Positions 1 to 10,016 of a stretch of 64,000 nucleotides of DNA are shown here, one piece after another; the stretch's first letter is position 1, and every line of letters begins with the position of its first letter. The notes under the pieces were generated by a model, which saw nothing but the letters and a program-made list of their open reading frames with translations, was not told where the DNA came from and ran no database searches. Source of the stretch: Curvularia sp. ZM96 (lineage: Eukaryota > Ascomycota > Dothideomycetes > Pleosporales > Pleosporaceae); assembly GCA_022457065.1 (NCBI GenBank), contig JAJGBQ010000003.1, positions 4,216,001 to 4,280,000 on the forward strand, read 5' to 3'. A program made the translations under genes and the position numbers.

Positions 1-2465
1 TATTAAGTGCCGATGCAACTGCTCTTAAGAGGAAAGTCGCAAAAAAGCACAAGTTACTACACCATAGGAGCTTATGAGCGAAACAGGAAGGAGATGTAGA
101 GATATGATAGAGAATCAGTAGTCTTAGGGCGGGCCGGTTAGATCATGTGGCCATGAGCCCAAATGGACGTATCGTAGATTAGAGAAGCCCATACGCGCTT
201 CAAAGGTTACCTTCCTGATTGAACATTTGTCCCGTCGCCAAGGCCCGGCGTCTTTATCACTTGTAATATCGAAGCGTCGACTAGTAGATAGCAGCTCAGT
301 AACAGCTGTTGTGATTGGCTAGTCCCACCTCCCTACCACCGCCGATCATTGATCCGCTCCGCCCTGGTTGAAACTCGTGGTTGACGCCGCCCCCGGATTC
401 CTTACTCTTGCCAAGCCTACACAGGAGATTTCGGTAAATCTAGGAGCGAGCACCTATATGTCGGATTCGTGTTGATCTTAAAAGACTGTTTCTGGGCAAT
501 GAGATCGCCCACGCGATGACCCCTCAGGAACTACTTGCAAACAGTCACTTTCACTGGCTTAGTCACATATTAAATCCTTAGGTGGCTTATTACCGATCAG
601 CACTCACAAGGGTGGGTCTTGATTTGGTACGTAATAGTAAAACTGCTGTCTACCCTGATTGTTGCTCATCGGAGATTATTTCATTTCCTAATATAATGAT
701 ACTTAGCAACAGGGAAATATTACGAAGGATAAGTGAAACAGTATGGGAAGCAGTGTTGTAGATGACGGGACGGCAAGTGGCAGCGGAGTATTGTGAGCGC
801 AAGGGGCGGGGCACAAGGCGTAATCGGAGACAGCCTGGTTCCGTCCGTGCACGCATATGCAGGTGATTACACCCGACGCATCAATATCTTATCTGCGCAT
901 GTGCTGTCCATTCCAAGCTCGAGGCCTTCTGCATGGTAGCATACACCGAGTAAAGATACTGTGAAGGCGAGGGGGCGAAATCGCAGCATCACGGCTTTGG
1001 CCCGTCCCGGCGGCTCGACACGAGCAAGGCTGATCCTCTCTAGCTCGGTTCGACGGCAGCGAATCATTAGGTCGAGAATCTTCGCAGTCTAGCTCAGCGA
1101 TTGTATACTTCAGTGATACTCCTCGGAAATGTCAGCTACGTCCCGCTTTGAAGAGGAAGGAATCTTTCACATGCGGAGTTTCTGCGTTTCGCTGATAACG
1201 GTCGCAGTAAGGATCCTGACTTCGTTTCCATCAACTCGGTAGCGCTAATCATGCGTACCCTTGAGCCTGCTGCCGAAAAGGGTAGTCAGGTAGTTCAACA
1301 TGTCGATTTCACTATCGGCGTTTGAGTATTCTAATACGAGTTACTGAGTGGTTCCTTTGCATGCTTATGGGTCAGCCAATTTTGAGTGTGAGAAGCCCAT
1401 CCGAAGTTCTATGGAAGAACATCTCTCTCGTATGCAAGGGATCATTGTGGGCCTGATGAGTGCCTTGATGTCGCATCCGGGACTCAACTGCTAGGCCCAT
1501 TGCTTACTCACAAACAGATTTGCGAGACAGTAACTCTGCATTTATGCCAACAACCAAGTTTCCTGCACTGCTGTACCCTACCACGTATTCCGCAATTTCT
1601 CAAAATTATTACAGGATAGTTACAAATATCCAAATGACATGACAACAGTCTATCACTAGTAGTCCAACTTCCGTCCAATTGCAGTGTTGCTAGTCAACAT
1701 GGTGTATCTTCATTCTTGATATCAATTGTGAGATCTCGTTGGTAAACCGGGGCATATTCTGTGATGAAAAACATGTTCACCTGTTGAGAAATCTCGACGA
1801 TGAGTTTCGTATGACATGAGAAATCAACAAAAAGGAATGGACAACTTCACTTCACCCAACTTCCTTTTTCTCGTAATATCAGCGTACCAAGATTGAGCGC
1901 CCAGTTTTCTAAAGAAATTGAAAAGCGATCTATCGAAGATCCTGTAGTTTCATTATTTGCTTTTTCAGTCATGACGTGTGCAACGAGAAGTCAGTGATCG
2001 GCCAATCTCTGCACGCCATCATGTTTGAAACTTAGCGAAAAGCCATCGAAAAGCCTACTCTCTAGCTACATCAAAACACAAATAAAATTGAGAATGTTTC
2101 ATTGTATGTTGGGCTGGTATAGACCTGCCTCAAGGCGATGATCATTGAGGCAACAAAAGCCATGACCGGAGGTGGCGATTAGCGATCGCGACACTAGTAG
2201 CAAGGCAGCCTAGACATCGAAGGTGCATAAAAAAATGATCAACGATCGTTGTATGTTGTGGAATAGAGGAATGAATCTGGATACTTGAGAGTCGATATTT
2301 GGGCCAAGAGATGCCCACATGAGATCAATTGCGCAATTGGTTCCGAGCTCGGAAGACTCTTTTCCGAGACTATGAGCTACACCTGCTAGAAAACCTGTAC
2401 CTTGTTGACAAAAGTATCACTTACCACGGCTGGAAAACACGTGGGTTCAACAACTTATTGACAAA
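1..2465. other. Gene-free left edge
   Basis: No open frame here is long enough or shows a recognisable protein. Composition is mixed, with no strong AT bias and no clear repeat array, so I see no direct sign of a RIP-mutated transposon. A perfect 12-bp palindrome (caacgatcgttg) lies at 2240-2251 and a CACGTG hexamer near 2440, both just upstream of the TatD-type gene. Either may be a promoter element, but nothing in the sequence proves it. Confidence 0.5.
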
Positions 2466-3537
2466 ATGTCATCTTCTCCGCTTCTTGCTGGGTTCCCCAA
2501 TAAAGCTCCACCTGCACCTGCAGGCAAAGTTCGATATGCAGATGTATGTGCAATTCCCCCTCCACCATTAGCACATCATCACTTAATTAGAGTAACGCAA
2601 CCTTTAGGTCGCTGTTACAGCAACTGCAAAAGAGTTTGCTGGATACTATCGTGGCAAGCAATACCATGAACCCGATTTCGACGCTGTTCTAGATCGCGCT
2701 CTAGCCGCCGGAGTCGAGAAGGTTATGCTGACCGGCATGTATGCTGCCGACGTACCAATCAACACCGAGGTGGCTTGCAGACACCCAGAACAATGCAGGA
2801 TCACTATTGGCATCCACCCGTACCATGCACTCGAAGCGGATGAGGGCGGCGAGCAGTACTATGAGTCTCTTTCTCGAAGTATCACTCAGACCATCGACCA
2901 GAACCCGCGCCTCCTGGCCGCTTTCGGAGAACTCGGTCTGGACTATGATAAGCTAGCTGCTTGTCCTAAAGAAGTACAGATTCGTGTATTCAAGCGACAA
3001 CTCGATATGATCGTAGAAGCGGGATGGAAACTGCCACTTTTCCTGCACTGTCGCGCAGCATTTGAGGATTTCGTCTCGATCCTCGAGCCATACTGGGACC
3101 GGCTACCTTTACGCGCTGGATTAGTTCACTCTTTTGTTGGAACCACTCAGCAAATGGAGAAATTGACATCCATGGGCCTGCACGTCAGCGTCAACAACTT
3201 TGCTTTCCGAGACCGAGAAAGTCTCGAGATGATTCGCCAAATACCGCTCGAAAAACTTCAAATCGAGACGGATGCACCTTGGGGTGAGATACAGGCTTCG
3301 AGCGAAGTGGCGAAAGCTTATATGCAGAACGCTACAAAGTGGCCCTGGGGGAGCAAGAAGAAGGACAAATTCAATTTGGGAGATATGGTAAAGGAGAGGA
3401 ATGAGAGCTGTAGTATGGAGAAGGTAGCATTAGTAGTGGCTGGGCTAAAGGGACTGAGTATTGATGAGGTTGCTAATAGTGCGTGGAACAATAGTGTGCG
3501 CATGTTCTTTTCGGAACAAGTGGATGATTCGGTGTAG
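2466..3537 (+). CDS. TatD-family metal-dependent hydrolase (TATDN1-like)
   Basis: Two exons, 2466-2543 and 2608-3537, give 335 aa. The 64-bp intron has a GTATGT donor, a GTAAC-like branch and a TTTAG acceptor and restores the N-terminal strand of the family (RYAD|VAVTATAKEF). Visible metal and active-site segments are GIHPYHALE, the glutamate in GELGLDY, the histidine in LFLHCR, the histidine in GLVHSFVGT, and the aspartate in IETDAPW near the C-terminus. Eukaryotic TatD proteins are 3'-5' exonucleases or endonucleases linked to DNA repair and apoptotic DNA degradation; activity here is inferred. The N-terminal HxH of bacterial TatD is not present, as in many TATDN1 proteins. The ATG has a good AAAATG context. 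The long in-frame ORF from 2725 alone would miss the first ~60 residues. Confidence 0.88.
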
Positions 3538-3659
3538 AGTACAATTGGTAATCGAGAAGCCCGCACTAGCACTGAAGTTTTCATTCATATTACTTTTACT
3601 AAACGACGTTGAGCTATTCAGATAGTTTACTCGACTACACATTGCCCACCTAGGTGCTT

Positions 3660-6083
3660 CTACTTGGTCCCATTACTTGAATGCCCGTTGGTCAAAATTC
3701 CAAGCTTCATCTTGTTTGCCTTTGGAACATCGACCTGTACTTGGTACGTCCGGCCTTTTTCAACATTTTTGACGACATTTCCAGCAATTTGATTGCCGTC
3801 AACGGTGACCTTGACCCCTTCTACGTTTCCTCTCTTGATCTCCACATTGAAGACTGCGCCTCGGAACTCTCTTCTGACTTTCATGTTGTCCCAGTCAACC
3901 GGCATCTTTGGATCAATCTTCAATCCCTCCCTGACGCCCTGCAAGCCACATAAGCCCTCAATGACACACCTATAAGCCCAGCTCACAGTCCCGGTATTGA
4001 AAAGCTGACTCGAGCGTCCCGCCGTGCGGTCCAAGTGCTTGATTCCGTGCCCGCCACGGTAATAGTTGGGAATGAAAATAGGAAGCTGGCCACGGCGAAT
4101 GAGATCCTTCTCATCAGGGCCTGGAATCATGGCACGCAACGTGCTGTATGCACGGTCACTATCACCAATAGTATATAACGCCCAGGCGTAGAAGGCGGCG
4201 GCATGGTTGTAGACGGATCCGTTCTCACCCTGTCCAGGATATTTCTGCGTCACTCGGCCAACATCTTCTCGCATCGCTGTAAATGGAGGGGCAAACATGA
4301 CAACGCCGTATGGTGTGGTCAGCTGTTCGTCAATCTGAGGTAGCATCTTTGCAATCTGCTCTGACGAGGCTGCACCACCGAGAATAGACCATGCTTGAGG
4401 GTTCAGCCAGATGCGACCTTCTTTGTCGTCTTTGATTCCAAAAGTAACGTTGTCGTCCGTGATGCCGCGTGCATACCAGTCACCGTCCCAGAGATGCTCG
4501 TTCGCAGATTTGTTGACCTTCTCTGCGCCAGTGCGGTATTTGTTTGCAACATCGGGTTTGTTGGCGTCCTCGCAAACTTGCGCCCAGAGGTTCACGGCGT
4601 AGGCAGTCGCTACGGTGAGCCAACCAGATACACCGATGCCTTTGGGTCCGACCATGTTCATGGGGTCACACCAGTCACCCTGTGCGATGTACGACAGTCC
4701 TCGGTCGTCGCGTGCGTTGGACGAAAGAAGCCAGTCCATTGCTCGGCTAAAACGCTCAAAAACGGTGTATGTATCGCCGTACATACTTGTAACCTTTTCA
4801 TCCAAGATCCCATAGTCTCCTGTCTCACTTAAGTAGATCTCTAGCGCAATAGGGAGCCAAACACAGTGGTCAGTGTGAGGAATTTGGTTGATGTATTTGA
4901 GAACTGCGCCCTTAGCCAGCAGAATACCGTCCGGCATCGAGCCGTTCTTTTCTTGCTGTCCCACCGCCGTCAGAATTGCTTTGCGGGCAACTTCTGGCTT
5001 GATGAAGCTCATTCCCATGTTGTCTTGCAAATAGTTTCGCGTTTGAGGGTCGGTTGTAAGACGATTCACATCACCGTGGTAGTAGAGTTGGCGTGGCAGC
5101 CAGTTGTTGACAAGGTTGTCGAGGTCTTTGTCTGGGGTCTCGAGCCGTATGCATCCGCTGCCTCGCTGAATGTAATCCTCGTAATCTTTGGTGGCTTGGG
5201 CGAATGCCATTTTACTCAGATACGTCTTGCGCATATCGAGAATCTCAGCGTCGTCGTAAGCAGGGCCAAATAGAAATCGGTACTCTTTGCTTTCGTTCTC
5301 CTTCAGATCAGCTCGGTATTGTACAGCTGCGGTTGGTGTTTCGTAACGAGCGTCGCTATTCGAAAGTTGCGATCCCATCATCGACGACGGCGCTTGCAGC
5401 CCTCCTTCACCCTCGAAAGACTCTTGCCTGGCTTCCCAGGCTACTGGTGGCGTCTCACACAAGAAATATGTTTTGTCCTTGAGATATTTCGTTTTGGGAT
5501 AGTCTTCAGCTTTCTGGTACGGCGTCTTGCAGCTACCAACGATACCTCCAACATCCTCGTTCCATTGTGCTTCTTGATTCATCCAGGACATGTAACCAAG
5601 GGGGAAGTAAGGGTAGATGCTAAGTTTTCGGTTACGATTGGAGATGTTGGTGACTTTGATACTCCATAGCTCAGCAACTTGATCAGTTGGAAGAAGGAAA
5701 GTCATCTCGATGCGAATGTCAAGCTTCTCCACAGTCCACTTGATGTCACTCTTGCCGACATCAAAGATGAACCGGTCTGGCTTTGCCCTTACCGGCTCAT
5801 ACGGCGCCGAAAAGATCTCGCCGCTTTCTTCGTCTTTGACGTACACGAAGCGGCCAGGATGATGCGCGTAGTAGTTCTGCTCGGGCTGCATAAATGTCTT
5901 CGCCTCAAGGTTTGGTGCGTAGGCATATTTTGCGGGCTCAGGTTGCATATATTGGGCGGTAGCGAATCCACGACAAGTGACCTGTATCATCATTCGCTGG
6001 TTCCAAAGAAATGCACCAGCTTTGGGCATATCCGTTGGGCTGGTAAGCTCATAACGCTCGCCGTTCTCCGTTGGTCGTAACAT
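3660..6083 (-). CDS. GH94 phosphorylase, probably cellobionic acid phosphorylase
   Basis: Intronless, 807 aa, starting at the ATG complementary to 6081-6083. It has a beta-sandwich N-terminal half (about 1-290), an (alpha/alpha)6-barrel (about 320-720) and a C-terminal beta region, the usual GH94 order and size. The catalytic-acid motif is QGDWCDPMNMVG at about 468-479; the family's usual form is DWND, so Asp473 is the likely acid. HTDHCVW (about 403-409) and the NGSVYNHAAAF segment fit the sugar and phosphate sites. No signal peptide is visible, so it is probably cytosolic. In fungi, GH94 members include cellobionic acid phosphorylase, which splits cellobionic acid with phosphate into glucose 1-phosphate and gluconate, using the product left by oxidative cellulose breakdown. 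Substrate is inferred from overall resemblance; a cellobiose- or chitobiose-type specificity is possible. Confidence 0.82.
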   Translation of the reverse strand: MLRPTENGERYELTSPTDMPKAGAFLWNQRMMIQVTCRGFATAQYMQPEPAKYAYAPNLEAKTFMQPEQNYYAHHPGRFVYVKDEESGEIFSAPYEPVRAKPDRFIFDVGKSDIKWTVEKLDIRIEMTFLLPTDQVAELWSIKVTNISNRNRKLSIYPYFPLGYMSWMNQEAQWNEDVGGIVGSCKTPYQKAEDYPKTKYLKDKTYFLCETPPVAWEARQESFEGEGGLQAPSSMMGSQLSNSDARYETPTAAVQYRADLKENESKEYRFLFGPAYDDAEILDMRKTYLSKMAFAQATKDYEDYIQRGSGCIRLETPDKDLDNLVNNWLPRQLYYHGDVNRLTTDPQTRNYLQDNMGMSFIKPEVARKAILTAVGQQEKNGSMPDGILLAKGAVLKYINQIPHTDHCVWLPIALEIYLSETGDYGILDEKVTSMYGDTYTVFERFSRAMDWLLSSNARDDRGLSYIAQGDWCDPMNMVGPKGIGVSGWLTVATAYAVNLWAQVCEDANKPDVANKYRTGAEKVNKSANEHLWDGDWYARGITDDNVTFGIKDDKEGRIWLNPQAWSILGGAASSEQIAKMLPQIDEQLTTPYGVVMFAPPFTAMREDVGRVTQKYPGQGENGSVYNHAAAFYAWALYTIGDSDRAYSTLRAMIPGPDEKDLIRRGQLPIFIPNYYRGGHGIKHLDRTAGRSSQLFNTGTVSWAYRCVIEGLCGLQGVREGLKIDPKMPVDWDNMKVRREFRGAVFNVEIKRGNVEGVKVTVDGNQIAGNVVKNVEKGRTYQVQVDVPKANKMKLGILTNGHSSNGTK

Positions 6084-7243
6084 GGCTGAAAAGTGTAGGT
6101 ACAGTTGGTGCCTGCGGCGTCTACAGAGTTCTTTTTACAGCAAATGGCTAGTTGGTTATAAGAAACCGGTGTCGGTATGGCGTAGGAGGCATGGCTTACT
6201 GTGTTTAGTGGTACGACAGAAAACAAGTGGGTTGCGGGAAGCGATGCAGGACGAAAACGGGTGAAAACCACAACGCTCTTAGCGTTTCAGCCAGTTCAGT
6301 CTACAGCTCGAGAATGGAGCCTGTTGGTAATGAATTGAAACTATTAAGAAGCGAATGAAGCTCGTCGGTACACCTCCAGTACGACTGAGATGAACGCGAG
6401 TTCGAGCAGACCTCGAAGTTGAAACCCCAGCTACGTGTAAATGAACAAAAGGTAAAGAGGGATTTTTACGGAACCCCTACCGGCGGTCTTTTGACAATTC
6501 ATATAAGCTTCAGCAACGCAATGAGCCGCAGCGCGTGGGGCTAAGCGAATGGCGGTGTGGGGTTCAGCCTGAAAGGCTGCAACGTAAGCGCGGAGACGGT
6601 TACACGGTCCGTAAGGCCTTTAGCCAGGCCCATGGCAGCCCTCATACCGCCACACACTTCCTAAAAAAACAATGACGACTTGTGCATACCCACTTCCCCG
6701 CCGGATTTCCGAAATGCGCATTCCGCCGACCGGATGTCGGCTTCTTTAAAAGACAAGGCATATATGTCACTGGCGCTATTCCATAGAATGTTATGGCTTG
6801 AAATCGGTTACTAATTATAACTTCAGCTCTCTCATAGGAATCTCTATCTCCCTACTTTCTATTGTCCATTCGTCTTATATTCGTTTCTTAGTCCACGTAT
6901 AGTAGTCAGAACTTGGATACTCTTCAAGTTACTGCGATCGAAGATTTAGAAAACCGAAAAGAACTCTATGATTGAAGTAATCGTTGCCGAAGCCGTATAC
7001 GTTCCCTTATCAGGCTTGTTGCTCCCACATCCCAGCTACTTTCCTTCATGTGAAGTAAGTTCGCTCTTGCGAGTCAGCGTGTCTAGGTAGTCTGCTCCAA
7101 GCTTCTTCTTGCAAGTATCTACAATTAAAATGCCCAGTCCTTTGGCAGTGTCTTATCAATCTCCCAGCTCTACTTCTTGCTTTCCTATCCATCCTATTGA
7201 TATACCAGAGTCCTACCCATCATTTGGGGATCATCCCAATCTT
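6084..7243. other. Intergenic region upstream of the GH94 gene
   Basis: No coding frame is convincing. The stretch is mostly AT-rich but holds a GC-rich foldback island (6520-6660, listed separately). It also has CGG-containing short palindromes: CGG-N4-CCG at 6702-6711 and ccgac-N5-gtcgg at 6726-6740. It is the promoter side of the GH94 gene and the 3' side of the HET gene. Confidence 0.5.
6520..6660. repeat. GC-rich foldback island
   Basis: A compact GC-rich block sits in AT-rich flanks. An imperfect outer stem pairs TGGCGGTGTGGGG (about 6550-6562) with the complement of the segment at 6640-6652, about 11 of 13 positions. Inside are a perfect six-pair hairpin (cagcct-gaa-aggctg) near 6567-6581 and a five-pair hairpin (ggcct-N6-aggcc) near 6615-6630. 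The left arm also resembles a Pol III A box with one mismatch, but there is no good B box. It could be a short non-autonomous element, a structured RNA or chance. No second copy is present in this window. Confidence 0.35.
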
Positions 7244-9349
7244 TCAGCCTAGCTTAAAAATATTCTTTTTCATATCAATGCCCAGTAGCACGGCACTTTC
7301 AGGGCCACTTCTCCTAGGATAATCGCCAACAAGCCTTAAGATTCCTGCTCTTTCGAAATGATTGTCCACCTTCTCAATTACTAGAATATCTGCGTGCAGT
7401 CGTTTCGTATTATAGCCAACCACAAGTGCCGTCCAAGTCTTATTCAGAACATGTTCATGGAATGCAAGTTTCTGCTCATGGCCCTTGTTCCAGTGGACCA
7501 ATCCCATCCAGAGCACTGGGAAGGTGTTTGGATCCTCAGAGTCATAGTCGTAGTCATTCGGAGGTAATGCTGCGATACTCCGACCCGTGCTATCTTTAAA
7601 TCTTAGACGGAATGACCAAGTTTTGATCAGGAGATAAGGCATCCCTTGCATGTCAAGATCGAACGGCGCATCAATTTGCTCATGACCAATGGCGACCTGA
7701 GTTCCATTCTCCCACAAAAAGGTGAATGTGCAAAGGTGGAGGCTATTTTCCACGAACGGTTGGTTAGTAGGCCATCCGATTCCGTCGTTGACCGGCGTCA
7801 AATACTTCCAGGAGTCCAATCCAACCCAACCGACCCATGACCAACTGGGAAAGCCGGCACGCCTTCTGAGCGAATGCTGTGTCGTGCTGGTAGTGCCTGA
7901 CTTTTGTGTCCAGCAGAGACCATGTGCAATCCTGTCGGAGAGCGGCATGATTCGGTAAGCTTTGTCTTTCGAACAATAGTAATTCAAGCCCTTTATGACG
8001 GGAATACCCCAGACTTGACCGTCGAGGACATTCCGGGCCACGAATGCGCTGAGAACACCAGCAATAGCATTGAGTGCATCCGACTCATATGTCAGCTCTC
8101 TTTTTGAGTATTCATTAAGGCGATCGCGCACATTGGACGCTGTTACAACGAGTTTTAGAGGAAGCGCGTTGTTGGCGCGATTAGAGGGATAACCTGCAAG
8201 CTGAGGTCGGAGCCGACTGAAGTCCGGTTCTTTGACGCTCTCGAATGGATAATAGTTCGTCTGGCACTGGAATGAGGCCTGATTTTGAGTGAAGACTAGA
8301 CATCGTCGGGACAACAATCCCTCTTGGTACGTCCAGCCTCGCGTCGCCCATTTAGATTGATTAACGTCGTGCTGCGGGCTAGGCAATGAAGAGACCAATG
8401 AGAAACCTGACAAGTCCACTTGAGGTTGTGGAGCCCTAGGAACATTGCTAACGCCCGGGATCCCGTCTGACGCGTCTCGGCCCGCGGCGCAGATGATGGT
8501 GAGCTGAGCCTGTTGGTAGATCAAATTCATTCGCCGAATCTGGTCATGCCTGGCTCTTTCGTCGTCCTGGGGAATGCAGTATCGATCCACCCAAAGATAG
8601 CGATAACCGATCTTGCTTGTGACAACCATGGCATCTCGGATGACCAAGGAAGCTGAATCTAGAGTCTCGTCGTTGGATGTGCATGGTGACATCGGCGTAA
8701 TACCCCAAACATAGCTCAAAGCCACAAATTTTACTCCCGCTGGCGCGGGTATAATCTTTTTTGTAGAGCAGTCGATAAGCCGAAAACCAGGGACCGGAAA
8801 TGGATCGCTATCCCCTGCCCCACAGGTGCCCCGATGATTTTCGCAACAGAAGTTGATCCAATGCTTGAGAACGTCATAGTCTAAGTATGCGGGAACCTTG
8901 CGACCAATTATCGCCTCAGATGGGTTTACTGGAAGCGACGTAGGGTAGATAAACTGAAGGTCTAGAGGCACTTCCTTCGGTTTATAATCGGAGGGCAAAA
9001 TCGCGAGTATAGGCGTGTCGAAGAGGTCGTTAGTGTGGCGACGTACAGAATTCTTATAGACAGAGGAAAAGATGGAAACAACATATGTGTTCTTTCCATC
9101 TTCATCTCTTGGAGACCGGAGACGCACTTCTGAGAAGAGTCTGCACAAATGACAGTGCGATGTCTCTGCATCTGCTTCGATGCAACCCAAGTCGACAATA
9201 TCGTGGATCGCTTGCCCTGCATAATCATGCGCTGTGAATGGGTTATTGAAGATCTCATCAAAATTGATAGAAGAACATCGCACGCACAAGGTTTCCGAAG
9301 GATTGGGTTCCTTTCGGAACCTATGAGTCTTAAGACTCCTGCCGAGCAT
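7244..9349 (-). CDS. HET-domain (heterokaryon incompatibility) protein
   Basis: Single exon, 701 aa. The HET domain starts at FVALSYVWG (about 208-216) and continues through the YLWVDRYCIPQDD segment and the QQAQLTIICAAG block to about residue 355; these are the three conserved HET blocks. The N-terminal 60 or so residues carry CxxC pairs (LCVRCSS, CHLC), which often precede the HET domain in this class. The C-terminal half has no recognised domain. HET proteins trigger cell death or growth arrest when genetically different hyphae fuse, usually together with a polymorphic partner. No NACHT, ankyrin or WD repeat is fused here and no obvious partner gene lies beside it. HET genes are numerous in filamentous ascomycetes, so the allelic role of this one cannot be read from sequence. 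Confidence 0.9.
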   Translation of the reverse strand: MLGRSLKTHRFRKEPNPSETLCVRCSSINFDEIFNNPFTAHDYAGQAIHDIVDLGCIEADAETSHCHLCRLFSEVRLRSPRDEDGKNTYVVSIFSSVYKNSVRRHTNDLFDTPILAILPSDYKPKEVPLDLQFIYPTSLPVNPSEAIIGRKVPAYLDYDVLKHWINFCCENHRGTCGAGDSDPFPVPGFRLIDCSTKKIIPAPAGVKFVALSYVWGITPMSPCTSNDETLDSASLVIRDAMVVTSKIGYRYLWVDRYCIPQDDERARHDQIRRMNLIYQQAQLTIICAAGRDASDGIPGVSNVPRAPQPQVDLSGFSLVSSLPSPQHDVNQSKWATRGWTYQEGLLSRRCLVFTQNQASFQCQTNYYPFESVKEPDFSRLRPQLAGYPSNRANNALPLKLVVTASNVRDRLNEYSKRELTYESDALNAIAGVLSAFVARNVLDGQVWGIPVIKGLNYYCSKDKAYRIMPLSDRIAHGLCWTQKSGTTSTTQHSLRRRAGFPSWSWVGWVGLDSWKYLTPVNDGIGWPTNQPFVENSLHLCTFTFLWENGTQVAIGHEQIDAPFDLDMQGMPYLLIKTWSFRLRFKDSTGRSIAALPPNDYDYDSEDPNTFPVLWMGLVHWNKGHEQKLAFHEHVLNKTWTALVVGYNTKRLHADILVIEKVDNHFERAGILRLVGDYPRRSGPESAVLLGIDMKKNIFKLG

Positions 9350-10016
9350 GATTATGATAAGGGTGAGGTGTGACGTGAACTTTGAAGAGTTGGAGTATGG
9401 ATCGCATAGGACTCTTTAAGAGATGGATAGATCAGGATGAGCTCTTTACTCCAAAACGTGGACGTGTTCTGATAAAGACCTTTCACGACGCAGCGAGGCA
9501 GCGAGGTGTGGCGTCACACTGCCCCACTGCCCATGCCACGTATGCGCATCATATTATCATGTCCACCTGGGCTTTCTAAGCCACTCTGTATGGCAGTGGC
9601 AATCGCACTATGAGCTTCGCGCTTGGAAACTCTACAAGAACTCTCTTTCCTGCTAGCCCTACTCTGAATTGCTTCAAAACATTCTACGAGACAATATCGA
9701 GCCGTAAATATTCCGTGTAGGTCATAAGGCCTGCGGGCAGAGAAAGAACGCTTGATTTTCGCATGATTCCAGTGGTTGGCGAAGATGCTCTTGTATCCAT
9801 GGCAGTATAACTATTGATTGAAAACAAGTCTTCAAATGCGAAAAGAAGATTAGTAGTCTGATCGTTCTTGACAAGACTAAATATCGCTCCTCGAGAACCA
9901 CAGCCAACTTCCGGAATTCATTGAGAAGTAGGAACTATTTTTACACCTTTCCAAAGCTAATTTGCTCTGCATTACATAGTGCTGCGCCTTCACTAATTCC
10001 TCCAGCTCTCAGTCTC
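9350..10016. other. Intergenic, HET promoter side
   Basis: No gene seen. Small direct repeats (gcagcgag twice near 9490) and a short hairpin (gtgtg-gcgt-cacac near 9510) are the only structures noted. Short ORFs here lack ATG starts or similarity to anything I know. Confidence 0.5.

Noticed and set aside
1..2465. Transposon or subtelomeric repeat at the left edge
   Set aside because: No telomere repeats, transposase or reverse transcriptase frames, or terminal repeats are visible.
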